A DNA stretch of 12,942 bases from assembly GCA_002449785.1 (NCBI GenBank), contig DJXP01000067.1:1-12942 (forward strand). Reading direction: 5' to 3'. Source of the stretch: Clostridiales bacterium UBA7001 (GTDB lineage: Bacteria > Bacillota > Clostridia > TANB77 > CAG-508). The first letter of the stretch is position 1. The number at the start of each line of letters is the position of its first letter. Made by a program: the position numbers and the translations under genes. The notes beneath the pieces were generated by a model. It did no database searches. It was not told the origin of the DNA and was given only the letters and a program-made list of their open reading frames with translations. This document shows, piece by piece, positions 7,432 to 12,942 of the stretch.

Positions 7432-8163
7432 ATGATTTCTTATATTTTAATGGCATTAATTGCATATTTTATTGGTAGTATTAATTTCTCAGTTTTAATA
7501 AGCAAAAAAATTGCCGGTTTTGATGTTAGAGAAAAAGGAAGTGGAAATGCAGGAAGTACAAATGTATTAAGAACAGTTGGAAAAAAAGCTGCTGCCTTAA
7601 CATTAGTATGTGATATATTAAAAGGGGTAGTAGCAGTATTAATTTCATTATTAATAGGTGTTATAGCTAAGAACTCAAGTAAAGCTATTCTTGTTGAAAT
7701 TGCTGCATTATTTGTTGTTATAGGGCATACATATCCAATATTTTTTGGATTTAAAGGTGGAAAAGGTGTTGCTACTAGTTTAGGCATTATACTAATAATT
7801 AACTGGAAAATAGGATTAATTTGTTTGATTTTTGCCTTATCTTTAATGGCTATTACAAGAATTGTATCTTTAGGATCAATTTCTGCTGCAATTCTTTTTG
7901 CAATTTTAGTTGTATTCTTGAGAGACTCATCATATATTGTTGAATATGATGTAAGTTTTGTATTATTTGGACTATTACTTGCAGGGCTTGTAATATTTAA
8001 TCATAGATCTAATGTTAAAAGAATATTTGCTGGAACTGAGAATAGATTGTCCTTTAAAAAATCAGGAACAACTGAAAATAGTTCAAATAATGAAGAGGAT
8101 AAAGCTAATAAAAGTCAAGAAGAGAATATAGAAGTTAGTGAAATTGAACAAAATAAAGAATAA
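7432..8163 (+). CDS. plsY: Acyl-phosphate:glycerol-3-phosphate acyltransferase PlsY
   Basis: PlsY is the membrane enzyme that transfers an acyl group from acyl-phosphate to the sn-1 position of glycerol-3-phosphate, the first step of phospholipid synthesis in most Gram-positive bacteria. The three conserved cytoplasmic motifs are present: GSGNAGSTN (36-44), GHTYPIFFGFKGGKGVATSLG (98-118) and NHRSNVKR (190-197). They lie between five to seven hydrophobic segments. At 243 residues it is about 40 longer than usual. The extra is a hydrophilic Asn/Glu/Ser/Lys tail from about residue 209, with no recognisable domain. The ATG directly abuts the der stop codon, with AAAAGGGGG inside the end of der serving as binding site. 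gpsA, which makes the glycerol-3-phosphate substrate, follows 14 bases later. This pairing of supply and use is common in Clostridia. Confidence 0.95.
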   Translation: MISYILMALIAYFIGSINFSVLISKKIAGFDVREKGSGNAGSTNVLRTVGKKAAALTLVCDILKGVVAVLISLLIGVIAKNSSKAILVEIAALFVVIGHTYPIFFGFKGGKGVATSLGIILIINWKIGLICLIFALSLMAITRIVSLGSISAAILFAILVVFLRDSSYIVEYDVSFVLFGLLLAGLVIFNHRSNVKRIFAGTENRLSFKKSGTTENSSNNEEDKANKSQEENIEVSEIEQNKE

Positions 8164-8177
8164 GATTGGAGGATAAT

Positions 8178-9164
8178 ATGAAAAAAATTGCTATAATTGG
8201 AAGTGGAAGCTGGGGAAGTGCCTTAGGAATCTATTTAAGCAACAATAATAATGAGGTAAAAGTATGGTCTTTTAGTGAAGAAGAGAGAGATAAAATTAAT
8301 AATGAAAAAAAATGTATGTTTTTACCACATGCAACTATTCCTGAAGGTTTAATGTGTTCTTGTAATATAGAAGAAGTTATAGAAGGGGCTGATATTATTT
8401 TACATGTTACACCATCAAAATTTGTTAGAAGTACTATTAAACAATATAAAGATTATGTAAGTCCTAATCAAATGATAATAATGTGTTCAAAAGGCTTTGA
8501 AGCAGAAACATTATTAACACTTGATGAAGTTATTAAAGAAGAAATACCTGGATGTAAATATGGTATTTTATCAGGTCCAAGTCATGCAGAAGAAGTTTCT
8601 ATTAACATTCCAACAGCACTTGTTGTTGCATCAGAAGATGAGGATGTTAAAGAAACAGTAGTAGATGTATTTAAAAGTAAAACAATGAGAATGTATACAT
8701 CATCTGACATTAAAGGTGTAGAATTAGGTGCGGCTCTTAAAAATATAATAGCATTTTGCGCAGGTGTAGCTGTAAGCTTAGGACTTGGAGATAATTCATT
8801 TGCAGCCTTAGCTACAAGAGGATTAGTAGAAATATCTAGACTTGGAGTAGCAATGGGTGGTAAAGAAAAAACATTTTATGGGTTAACTGGATTAGGTGAT
8901 TTGATTGTAACTTGTGGAAGTGTTCATAGTAGAAATAGAAGAGCAGGAGAATTAATAGGAAAAGGACTAAGTATTGAAGAGACAAAAAAAGAAGTAGGAA
9001 TGACAATAGAGAGTATAGACAATATTGATGTAGCATATAAATTATCACAAAAATATAATATTGAAATGCCTATTGTTAATGCTGTTTATAATGTATTATA
9101 CAATGGTTTAGACCCACAAAAAGCAGTTGATGGATTAATGACTAGAGACCTTAGAGCAGAATAA
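8178..9164 (+). CDS. gpsA: NAD(P)+-dependent glycerol-3-phosphate dehydrogenase GpsA
   Basis: GpsA reduces dihydroxyacetone phosphate to sn-glycerol-3-phosphate in the cytoplasm, supplying PlsY. The 328-residue protein starts with the Rossmann motif IIGSGSWGSALG (glycines 8, 10, 13). It has LSGPSHAEE in the middle and the catalytic lysine K188 in GAALKNII. The C-terminal helical domain contains GLTGLGDLIVTC and SRNRRAGELIGKG. Length and motif order are normal. The start at ATG 8178 is chosen over the in-frame TTG at 8166. The binding site TGGAGG (8167-8172) would overlap that TTG, whereas it lies five bases before the ATG. The gene sits 14 bases after plsY and about 25 bases before the zinc-ribbon gene, inside one operon. 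Confidence 0.96.
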   Translation: MKKIAIIGSGSWGSALGIYLSNNNNEVKVWSFSEEERDKINNEKKCMFLPHATIPEGLMCSCNIEEVIEGADIILHVTPSKFVRSTIKQYKDYVSPNQMIIMCSKGFEAETLLTLDEVIKEEIPGCKYGILSGPSHAEEVSINIPTALVVASEDEDVKETVVDVFKSKTMRMYTSSDIKGVELGAALKNIIAFCAGVAVSLGLGDNSFAALATRGLVEISRLGVAMGGKEKTFYGLTGLGDLIVTCGSVHSRNRRAGELIGKGLSIEETKKEVGMTIESIDNIDVAYKLSQKYNIEMPIVNAVYNVLYNGLDPQKAVDGLMTRDLRAE

Positions 9165-9189
9165 ATAATAAAAAAAGGAGAGAATTATA

Positions 9190-9639
9190 ATGGATTTTTT
9201 TAATAAATTAAGTAAAAAAGCTAGTGAAACATATAAATTCACTAAAGAAAAGGCTAGTAATATTTCTGAAGAATTAAAAATAAAAGGTAGAATTAATGAA
9301 CTAAAACAAAAAACAGAAGATCTTTATTTAGAAATTGGAAAAACTGTTTATACAGAATTAAAAGATGGTAAAACAGTAGCTGAAGAGGAAATATTAGAAA
9401 AATGTGATAAAATTTCTAATTCTAATGATGAAATATCTAAGCTTAAAGAAAAACTATTAAGTATTAGAAAAGTAAAAACTTGTTCAAATTGTGGTGCAAA
9501 ATTAGATGCTGATGATTTGTTCTGTTCTAAATGTGGAAAAGAACAACCAAAAGTAGAAAATGTTGAAGTGAAAAAAGAAGAACCACAAAATACAAAAGAA
9601 GCAGAAGTAATCGAAGTTACAAATAATGAAGAAGAATAA
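9190..9639 (+). CDS. Coiled-coil zinc-ribbon protein
   Basis: This 149-residue cytoplasmic protein has three parts. Residues 1-95 are almost wholly helical, Lys/Glu-rich and coiled-coil-like. Residues 98-115 form a zinc ribbon with C98-x2-C101 and C112-x2-C115 (CSNCG and CSKCG). Residues 117-149 are a highly acidic tail ending in several glutamates. Proteins of this layout are frequent in Bacillota and are usually annotated only as zinc-ribbon-domain proteins; I know of no assigned function. The ATG follows AAAAAGGAGAG with good spacing. It is the last gene of the der-plsY-gpsA run and is followed by a clear terminator, so it is probably co-transcribed with phospholipid and ribosome-assembly genes, which gives no direct clue to its role. 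Confidence 0.85.
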   Translation: MDFFNKLSKKASETYKFTKEKASNISEELKIKGRINELKQKTEDLYLEIGKTVYTELKDGKTVAEEEILEKCDKISNSNDEISKLKEKLLSIRKVKTCSNCGAKLDADDLFCSKCGKEQPKVENVEVKKEEPQNTKEAEVIEVTNNEEE

Positions 9640-9649
9640 ATAATGTTAG

Positions 9650-9692
9650 ACAGTGGGATGGAAAAAGATATTATAACCATTCCACTGTTTTT
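9650..9692 (+). terminator. Rho-independent terminator ending the der-plsY-gpsA operon
   Basis: ACAGTGGGATGG at 9650-9661 pairs with CCATTCCACTGT at 9677-9688, with one G-T wobble and a 15-base A/T loop. Five Ts follow at 9688-9692. It lies between the + strand operon and the convergent small - strand gene. The opposite side lacks a good T-run, so it should act mainly on the + strand. Confidence 0.85.
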
Positions 9693-9700
9693 ATATATAT

Positions 9701-9979
9701 CTACCATGGATATCTTTCGTATAAATACTTAATAATAGAATTTATATTATTTTCGTTAATTTTAATATATATTCCTTCATCTATGCTAATCCAGATGCTT
9801 ATTTCAAATTTATCATTATTATCAACAAAACAGCTAATTAAATCAATCATTTCAATTGGATTATCAAATTCTTTATTATAACTAAAAATATTATTCATAT
9901 TAAAATTTTTAGTATAGAATAATTCTAAAAATTTTTTTATTTCATTATTTTTTTCACTATAAATATTTACCGAATTCAT
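9701..9979 (-). CDS. Small hypothetical protein (92 residues)
   Basis: I do not assign a function. The 92-residue protein begins MNSVNIYSEKNNEIKKFLE and ends YLYERYPW. It looks like a small mixed alpha/beta domain: a helix at 10-20, a segment with the phrase NPIEMIDLI, then strands (FEISIWISIDEGIYIKI) and a C-terminal helix. It resembles small uncharacterised proteins I associate with Clostridium genomes; that is recollection, not a search result. The start ATG at 9979 is chosen because GAGG lies seven bases upstream. An upstream in-frame TTG at 9991 overlaps that site and is unlikely. It follows asd on the same strand, but a strong hairpin and T-run end just before its binding site, so it is probably expressed by readthrough or controlled attenuation. 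Confidence 0.65.
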   Translation of the reverse strand: MNSVNIYSEKNNEIKKFLELFYTKNFNMNNIFSYNKEFDNPIEMIDLISCFVDNNDKFEISIWISIDEGIYIKINENNINSIIKYLYERYPW

Positions 9980-9989
9980 TGAAAACCTC

Positions 9990-10037
9990 AAAAAAAATAT
10001 ATTTTATATTATTATTTGTAATAATATAAAATATATT
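9990..10037 (-). terminator. AT-only 19-bp perfect hairpin with T-run, after asd
   Basis: AATATATTTTATATTATTA (9996-10014) is the exact reverse complement of bases 10019-10037, with a four-base spacer. Read on the - strand the hairpin is followed by at least six Ts, as in an intrinsic terminator for asd. The T-run ends directly at the GAGG binding site of the next - strand gene, so it may act as an attenuator for that gene. Confidence 0.7.
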
Positions 10038-10048
10038 CTTTAACATTT

Positions 10049-11048
10049 CTATTGGTTATCAAGTTCAATTAATTTTTGAATAATCTGAACAGCATTTGAT
10101 GCAGCTCCTTTTCTAATATTATCAGATACACACCAAAAGTTAATACCAGATTCAACGCTATAATCTCTTCTAATTCTTCCAACAAAAGATTCATCATGAC
10201 CTGTTGCATTTGTCGCTAGAGGATAAATGTTGTTTTCTATATCATCTTGTACTATAACACCATTTGTATTTTCTAAAACATTTTTTAATTCTTTTAAATC
10301 AAAATTTTTTTCAAACTCTACATTTATAGATTCACTATGAGAATTCTCAACTGGAACTCTTACTGTTGTTGCTGTTATTTTTAAATCAGGGTTTTTTAGG
10401 ATTTTTCTTGTTTCATTTATCATTTTTTCTTCTTCGAAGGTATAACCATTTGAATCAAATTTATCTATATGTGGAATACAATTATTTACAATTTGGTAAG
10501 GGAATTTTTTGGGAGCTAAACCTTCTAATCCATTTTTTAAATCATTAACACCTTCTTGTCCTGCACCAGAAACAGCTTGATAAGTAGAATAAACAATTCT
10601 TTTTATTTTATACTTATCATCCAATGCTTTAAGTGGAATAACTGCTTGTATTGTTGAGCAATTTGGATTAGCAATAATACCATGATTATTAGGTATTTCT
10701 TCAGGATTAACTTCTGGAACAACTAATGGAACATCTTTATCCATTCTAAAAGCACTACTATTATCTACAACTATACATCCTTTAGATGCTGCGATAGGAG
10801 CATAGTGTTTCGAAGCTTCACTGCCAGCAGAGAAGATTGCAAAATCAAAACCTTCATCAAATGAATCATCTTTTAATTCTTTTACTAGAATTTGTTTTCC
10901 ATTAAAGAAAAAATCTGTTCCAGCTGATTTTCTAGTTGCAAATAGTGCGTATTCAGAAATTGGAAGTTTATATTCTTCTAATATTTCTATTACTTTTCTT
11001 CCGTACTAAACCTGTAGCTCCAACAATGGCTAATTTGTATTCTTTCAT
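10049..11048 (-). pseudogene. asd: Aspartate-semialdehyde dehydrogenase, interrupted by a one-base frameshift
   Basis: Asd reduces aspartyl-phosphate to aspartate-semialdehyde, the branch to lysine/diaminopimelate, threonine and methionine. Starting at ATG 11048 (AGGAGG seven bases before it), the first 15 codons read MKEYKLAIVGATGLV. The frame then fails. Omitting one base at 11003 (C on the - strand) restores GRKVIEILEE and a continuous protein of 332 residues to TAG 10049, the normal family length. In the repaired protein the cofactor loop is GATGLVG (10-16), the active cysteine is C130 (NPNCST) and the catalytic histidine is H237 (RVPVENSHS). Everything apart from the one base is intact, which argues against old decay. 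It may be a sequence error, a recent mutation or a recoded site (see findings). Starting instead at the internal ATG 10744 would lose the whole N-terminal cofactor domain. Confidence 0.93.
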
Positions 11049-11079
11049 AAGAACCTCCTAGAAAATAATAATTTATAAT

Positions 11080-11109
11080 ATTATATTATAAAAAAACAAT
11101 TTTGTGTAA
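11080..11109 (-). promoter_or_regulatory. Possible promoter of asd
   Basis: On the - strand, TTACAC (11109-11104) and TATAAT (11085-11080) are separated by 18 bases, upstream of the asd binding site. The region is so AT-rich that other -10-like sequences overlap, including a perfect 12-base palindrome at 11074-11085. asd could also be transcribed from the J-domain gene 65 bases upstream. Confidence 0.4.
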
Positions 11110-11113
11110 AAAT

Positions 11114-11875
11114 TTAATCATTATTGTAAATATATATATACAGATATTGTGATAAAACTTCTTTAAATTCCTCAAAAGAACTGAAACTATCTGCATAATC
11201 TTTTTCATATATATCATATAATTCGGAATCAGAGTAGTAATCATTAACATCGAAATCTTTGTAATCAGAATAGAATCTATCATTATCATATGAATTAGTA
11301 TAATTTGATGATTCGTTTTTGACATTTTTATAATTTGAACTATATTCTGTGATATTAGAAAAAAGAGTTACTAAATAAATAATAAAAATTATAATTACTG
11401 CAATTATTTGTTGTTTACTAGTTTTGAAAATTAATTCAAAAAAAGATTTATTTTGCCTAGAATGGCTATAATTTGTATAATTTGAATTTGGTACTTTTGA
11501 TCTATGATAATTACTATAACGTCTTTGATAAAAGTCGTTATATGTTGAGTATTGACCAGAATTGTTCCTTCTATAATTATCATATGAATAAGCACTGTTA
11601 TTTCTTTGAGTAGAATAATTTGTATTATAATTATAATTTGTAGAATTATTAGGTGAATATGTTTTTGGAGTAATTTCATCATCATATTTTTCCCTTAATT
11701 CTGGATCTGACAATACTTCATAGGCAGCATTAATAGACTGAGTTTTTTTCTCAGCAAAAGTCTTATCACCTTGATATAAATCCGGATGATATTTTTTAAC
11801 TAATTTTTTATAAGCTTCTCTTATTTCATTTTGAGTAGCTGTTTTTTTGATGCCTAAAACTTCATAATGATTCAT
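11114..11875 (-). CDS. Membrane-anchored J-domain (DnaJ-like) protein
   Basis: Residues 1-67 form a complete J-domain (NHYEVLGIKKTATQNEIREA, then HPD at 30-32, INAAYEVLSDPELREKYDD). This should stimulate the ATPase of DnaK-type chaperones. There is no Gly/Phe region, zinc-finger or DnaJ C-terminal domain, so this is not the general chaperone DnaJ. Residues 68-143 form a low-complexity linker very rich in Asn, Tyr and Ser. Residues 155-173 (IIAVIIIFIIYLVTLF) form one membrane segment. The last 75 residues are acidic and Tyr/Ser/Asp-rich. The topology probably puts the J-domain in the cytoplasm and the tail outside; this is inferred. The ATG follows AGGAGAAAT. It is divergent from the beta-helix gene and lies upstream of asd. 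The client is unknown. Confidence 0.82.
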   Translation of the reverse strand: MNHYEVLGIKKTATQNEIREAYKKLVKKYHPDLYQGDKTFAEKKTQSINAAYEVLSDPELREKYDDEITPKTYSPNNSTNYNYNTNYSTQRNNSAYSYDNYRRNNSGQYSTYNDFYQRRYSNYHRSKVPNSNYTNYSHSRQNKSFFELIFKTSKQQIIAVIIIFIIYLVTLFSNITEYSSNYKNVKNESSNYTNSYDNDRFYSDYKDFDVNDYYSDSELYDIYEKDYADSFSSFEEFKEVLSQYLYIYIYNND

Positions 11876-11904
11876 AAAATTTCTCCTAAAAACTATCTAC
11901 ATAT

Positions 11905-11933
11905 ATTATATAAAAAAAATCGTAAAATTACAA
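11905..11933 (-). promoter_or_regulatory. Sigma-A promoter of the J-domain gene
   Basis: On the - strand, TTGTAA (11933-11928) and TATAAT (11910-11905) are separated by 17 bases, about 30 bases before the start codon. It faces away from the + strand promoter at 11971-11999. Confidence 0.72.
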
Positions 11934-11970
11934 GTTTCACATGAGTTTTATAGTGCTTTTATAGTTATCC

Positions 11971-11999
11971 TTGAAAACACAAATATAGTTTGTTATAAT
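11971..11999 (+). promoter_or_regulatory. Sigma-A promoter of the beta-helix transferase-like gene
   Basis: TTGAAA at 11971-11976 and TATAAT at 11994-11999 are separated by 17 bases, with TGT before the -10 as an extended element. The start codon at 12029 lies 30 bases downstream, so the leader is very short. Confidence 0.82.
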
Positions 12000-12028
12000 A
12001 TTTATGTTTTTATGTGAAGGGAGAAAAT

Positions 12029-12767
12029 ATGAAAAAAATAATAGATTTTTTAATGAATAATCCACTTACATCAATGGTTATTTCTTTATTAACATATATT
12101 TTTTATGGGCTTGTGATTGGTATATCAATGTTACCTTCAATTTTTTTAATATTTAGTTTTTTAAAACATACTGAAATTAATTCTCTAAAAAGTATGATAT
12201 TATTAGGAATAATAATTGGAATTGCTATTTATTTATTTTTTATATTTGCATTAATAGTATTTGCGATTTTTGAAAAAATACTAGTTATTGGATTTAAACC
12301 ACGGAAGATATTCTACAAATTCACCACTATTTGCAAGATGGCTTATATATTCAGGTTTACATGTAATATTACTTAATTTAGTATTACCATATGTTTCAGG
12401 TACAGCATTTGCTAAAATATTTTATAGAATTTTGGGATGTAAAATAGGTAAAAATGTATTTATTAATACAGTAGGATTGCATGATTCATATTTATTAGAG
12501 ATTGATGATAATGTAATAATAGGTGGAGATGCAAACATATCTTGTCATATTTTTGAGGGAAATCATTTAATACTAAATAAAGTTAAAATAGGAAGTAATA
12601 CATTAATTAGTGCAGAAAGTTATATTATGCCAGGAGTAACAATTGGAAAAAATTGTAATATAGGACTTAAAGCATATGTAAGAAAAAATAGAAAAATAGA
12701 AGATGGAAGTGTGATTATGGCTGTTCCTGGTATGCCTAGTAAAAAAGTAGCAGAAATTATAAAATAA
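12029..12767 (+). pseudogene. Membrane protein with left-handed beta-helix acyltransferase-like domain, frameshifted
   Basis: Two overlapping frames join into one protein if a single C at 12302 is skipped. Codons 1-91 (MKKIIDFLMNN to VIGFKP) then run on as GRYSTNSPLFARW to the TAA ending at 12767, giving 245 residues. The N-terminal part has two or three membrane segments (about 14-45 and 54-84) and a further one near 105-125. Residues about 136-236 carry hexapeptide repeats typical of left-handed beta-helix acyl/acetyltransferases (VIIGGDANI, VKIGSNTLI, VTIGKNCNIG) and end with VPGMPSKKV. The junction KPGRY...RW and the following helix resemble the C-terminal part of large membrane proteins with such domains. 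I infer surface-polymer or lipid acylation; the substrate is unknown. The start is ATG 12029 after AAGGGAGA, rather than the in-frame GTG at 12014. Both halves keep good coding character right to the break. Confidence 0.78.
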
Positions 12768-12850
12768 TAGTATTAATTATAATTAGTTACTATTCACAGT
12801 ATTTAATTTATACTATAGATTAGTTATTATTTAATTTTAAAAAAATAATG
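12768..12850. other. AT-rich intergenic stretch without recognisable gene
   Basis: This stretch is almost purely A and T. I find no ORF, no convincing terminator hairpin with a T-run after the beta-helix gene, and no complete promoter. Confidence 0.5.
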
Positions 12851-12851
12851 C

Positions 12852-12923
12852 GCCTTGAAAGGAATTTTTGTTTAAAAAATCTTTATTAATTTTATGGAAA
12901 TAGTTCGAGCTTGCCTTGAAAGG
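12852..12923 (+). repeat. Direct repeat of GCCTTGAAAGG, two copies 61 bases apart
   Basis: The 11-mer GCCTTGAAAGG occurs at 12852-12862 and again at 12913-12923. Each copy can fold as a short CCT/AGG hairpin over a TGAA loop. Both are the most GC-rich patches of the last 170 bases. Flanking bases are not conserved, so this does not look like a CRISPR array. Confidence 0.6.
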
Positions 12924-12939
12924 GTGCCATAAAATTAAT
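12885..12939 (+). ncRNA. Possible structured RNA element at the window edge
   Basis: ATTAATTTTATGG (12885-12897) pairs perfectly with CCATAAAATTAAT (12927-12939), a 13-bp closing stem. It encloses 29 bases that contain the second GCCTTGAAAGG and a GTTCGAGC segment. Closing stem, GC-rich interior and duplicated motif suggest a riboswitch, leader or small RNA, perhaps continuing past the edge. I cannot match it to a known class. Confidence 0.4.
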
Positions 12940-12942
12940 TTA

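Noticed and set aside
8166..8177. TTG 8166 as start of gpsA
   Set aside because: It overlaps the ribosome binding site; ATG 8178 has ideal spacing and matches the usual N-terminus.
10366..10548. Short + strand frame inside asd
   Set aside because: Antisense to a strongly conserved enzyme region; hydrophobic composition reflects the opposite-strand codons.
11086..11685. Two - strand frames rich in Ile/Met overlapping the J-domain gene
   Set aside because: They lie in another frame of the N/Y/S-rich linker and tail of the J-domain protein and have repetitive Ile/Met composition.
12852..12923. Two identical 11-mers as the start of a CRISPR array
   Set aside because: The repeats are too short, flanks are not conserved and only two copies are visible; an RNA-structure explanation fits better.

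Overview
The window is AT-rich DNA with short intergenic gaps, strong AGGAGG-type ribosome binding sites and several near-consensus sigma-A promoters with 17-base spacers. Arginine codons are almost all AGA/AGG. The gene set (rpmF, a ComEB-type dCMP deaminase, der-plsY-gpsA, asd) points to a low-GC member of the Bacillota, most likely an uncultured Clostridia lineage. That placement is inferred from gene content and composition, without any search.

Layout. Bases 1-60 hold a GC-rich hairpin, probably the terminator of a gene outside the window. Bases 184-3406 hold two genes on the + strand, each with its own promoter. The first is an 833-residue adenosine-deaminase-like hydrolase with a Rossmann-like (SLOG-like) C-terminal domain. 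The second is an unrecognised helical protein. rpmF (3530-3712) stands alone between a promoter and a terminator. A probable operon follows from 3829 to 9692: a tiny leader ORF, dCMP deaminase, a multi-pass membrane protein resembling GT-C glycosyltransferases, der (ribosome-assembly GTPase), plsY and gpsA (glycerol-3-phosphate supply and acylation for phospholipids), and a coiled-coil zinc-ribbon protein, closed by a terminator. The - strand carries a membrane-anchored J-domain protein (11875-11114), asd (11048-10049) and a small conserved-looking protein (9979-9701). A 19-bp perfect hairpin with a T-tract lies between the last two. A + strand membrane/left-handed-beta-helix acyltransferase-like gene (12029-12767) diverges from the J-domain gene. 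The last ~90 bases hold a duplicated 11-mer and a 13-bp stem that may belong to a structured RNA cut by the window edge. No gene-free stretch exceeds 300 bases.

The most notable observation is that two unrelated genes, asd and the beta-helix gene, are each broken by what reads as one extra C. The extra base falls immediately before a GGA-AGA (Gly-Arg) pair in both, giving the identical context A-CGG-AAG-A. In both cases an in-frame CGG codon appears exactly at the break, and I find no other in-frame CGG codon in any gene of the window. This could be coincidental error or decay. It is also what +1 frameshifting at a starved or unassigned CGG codon would look like, with Gly-tRNA reading the overlapping GGA. 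The second system worth attention is the deaminase/SLOG-like fusion with its unknown neighbour.
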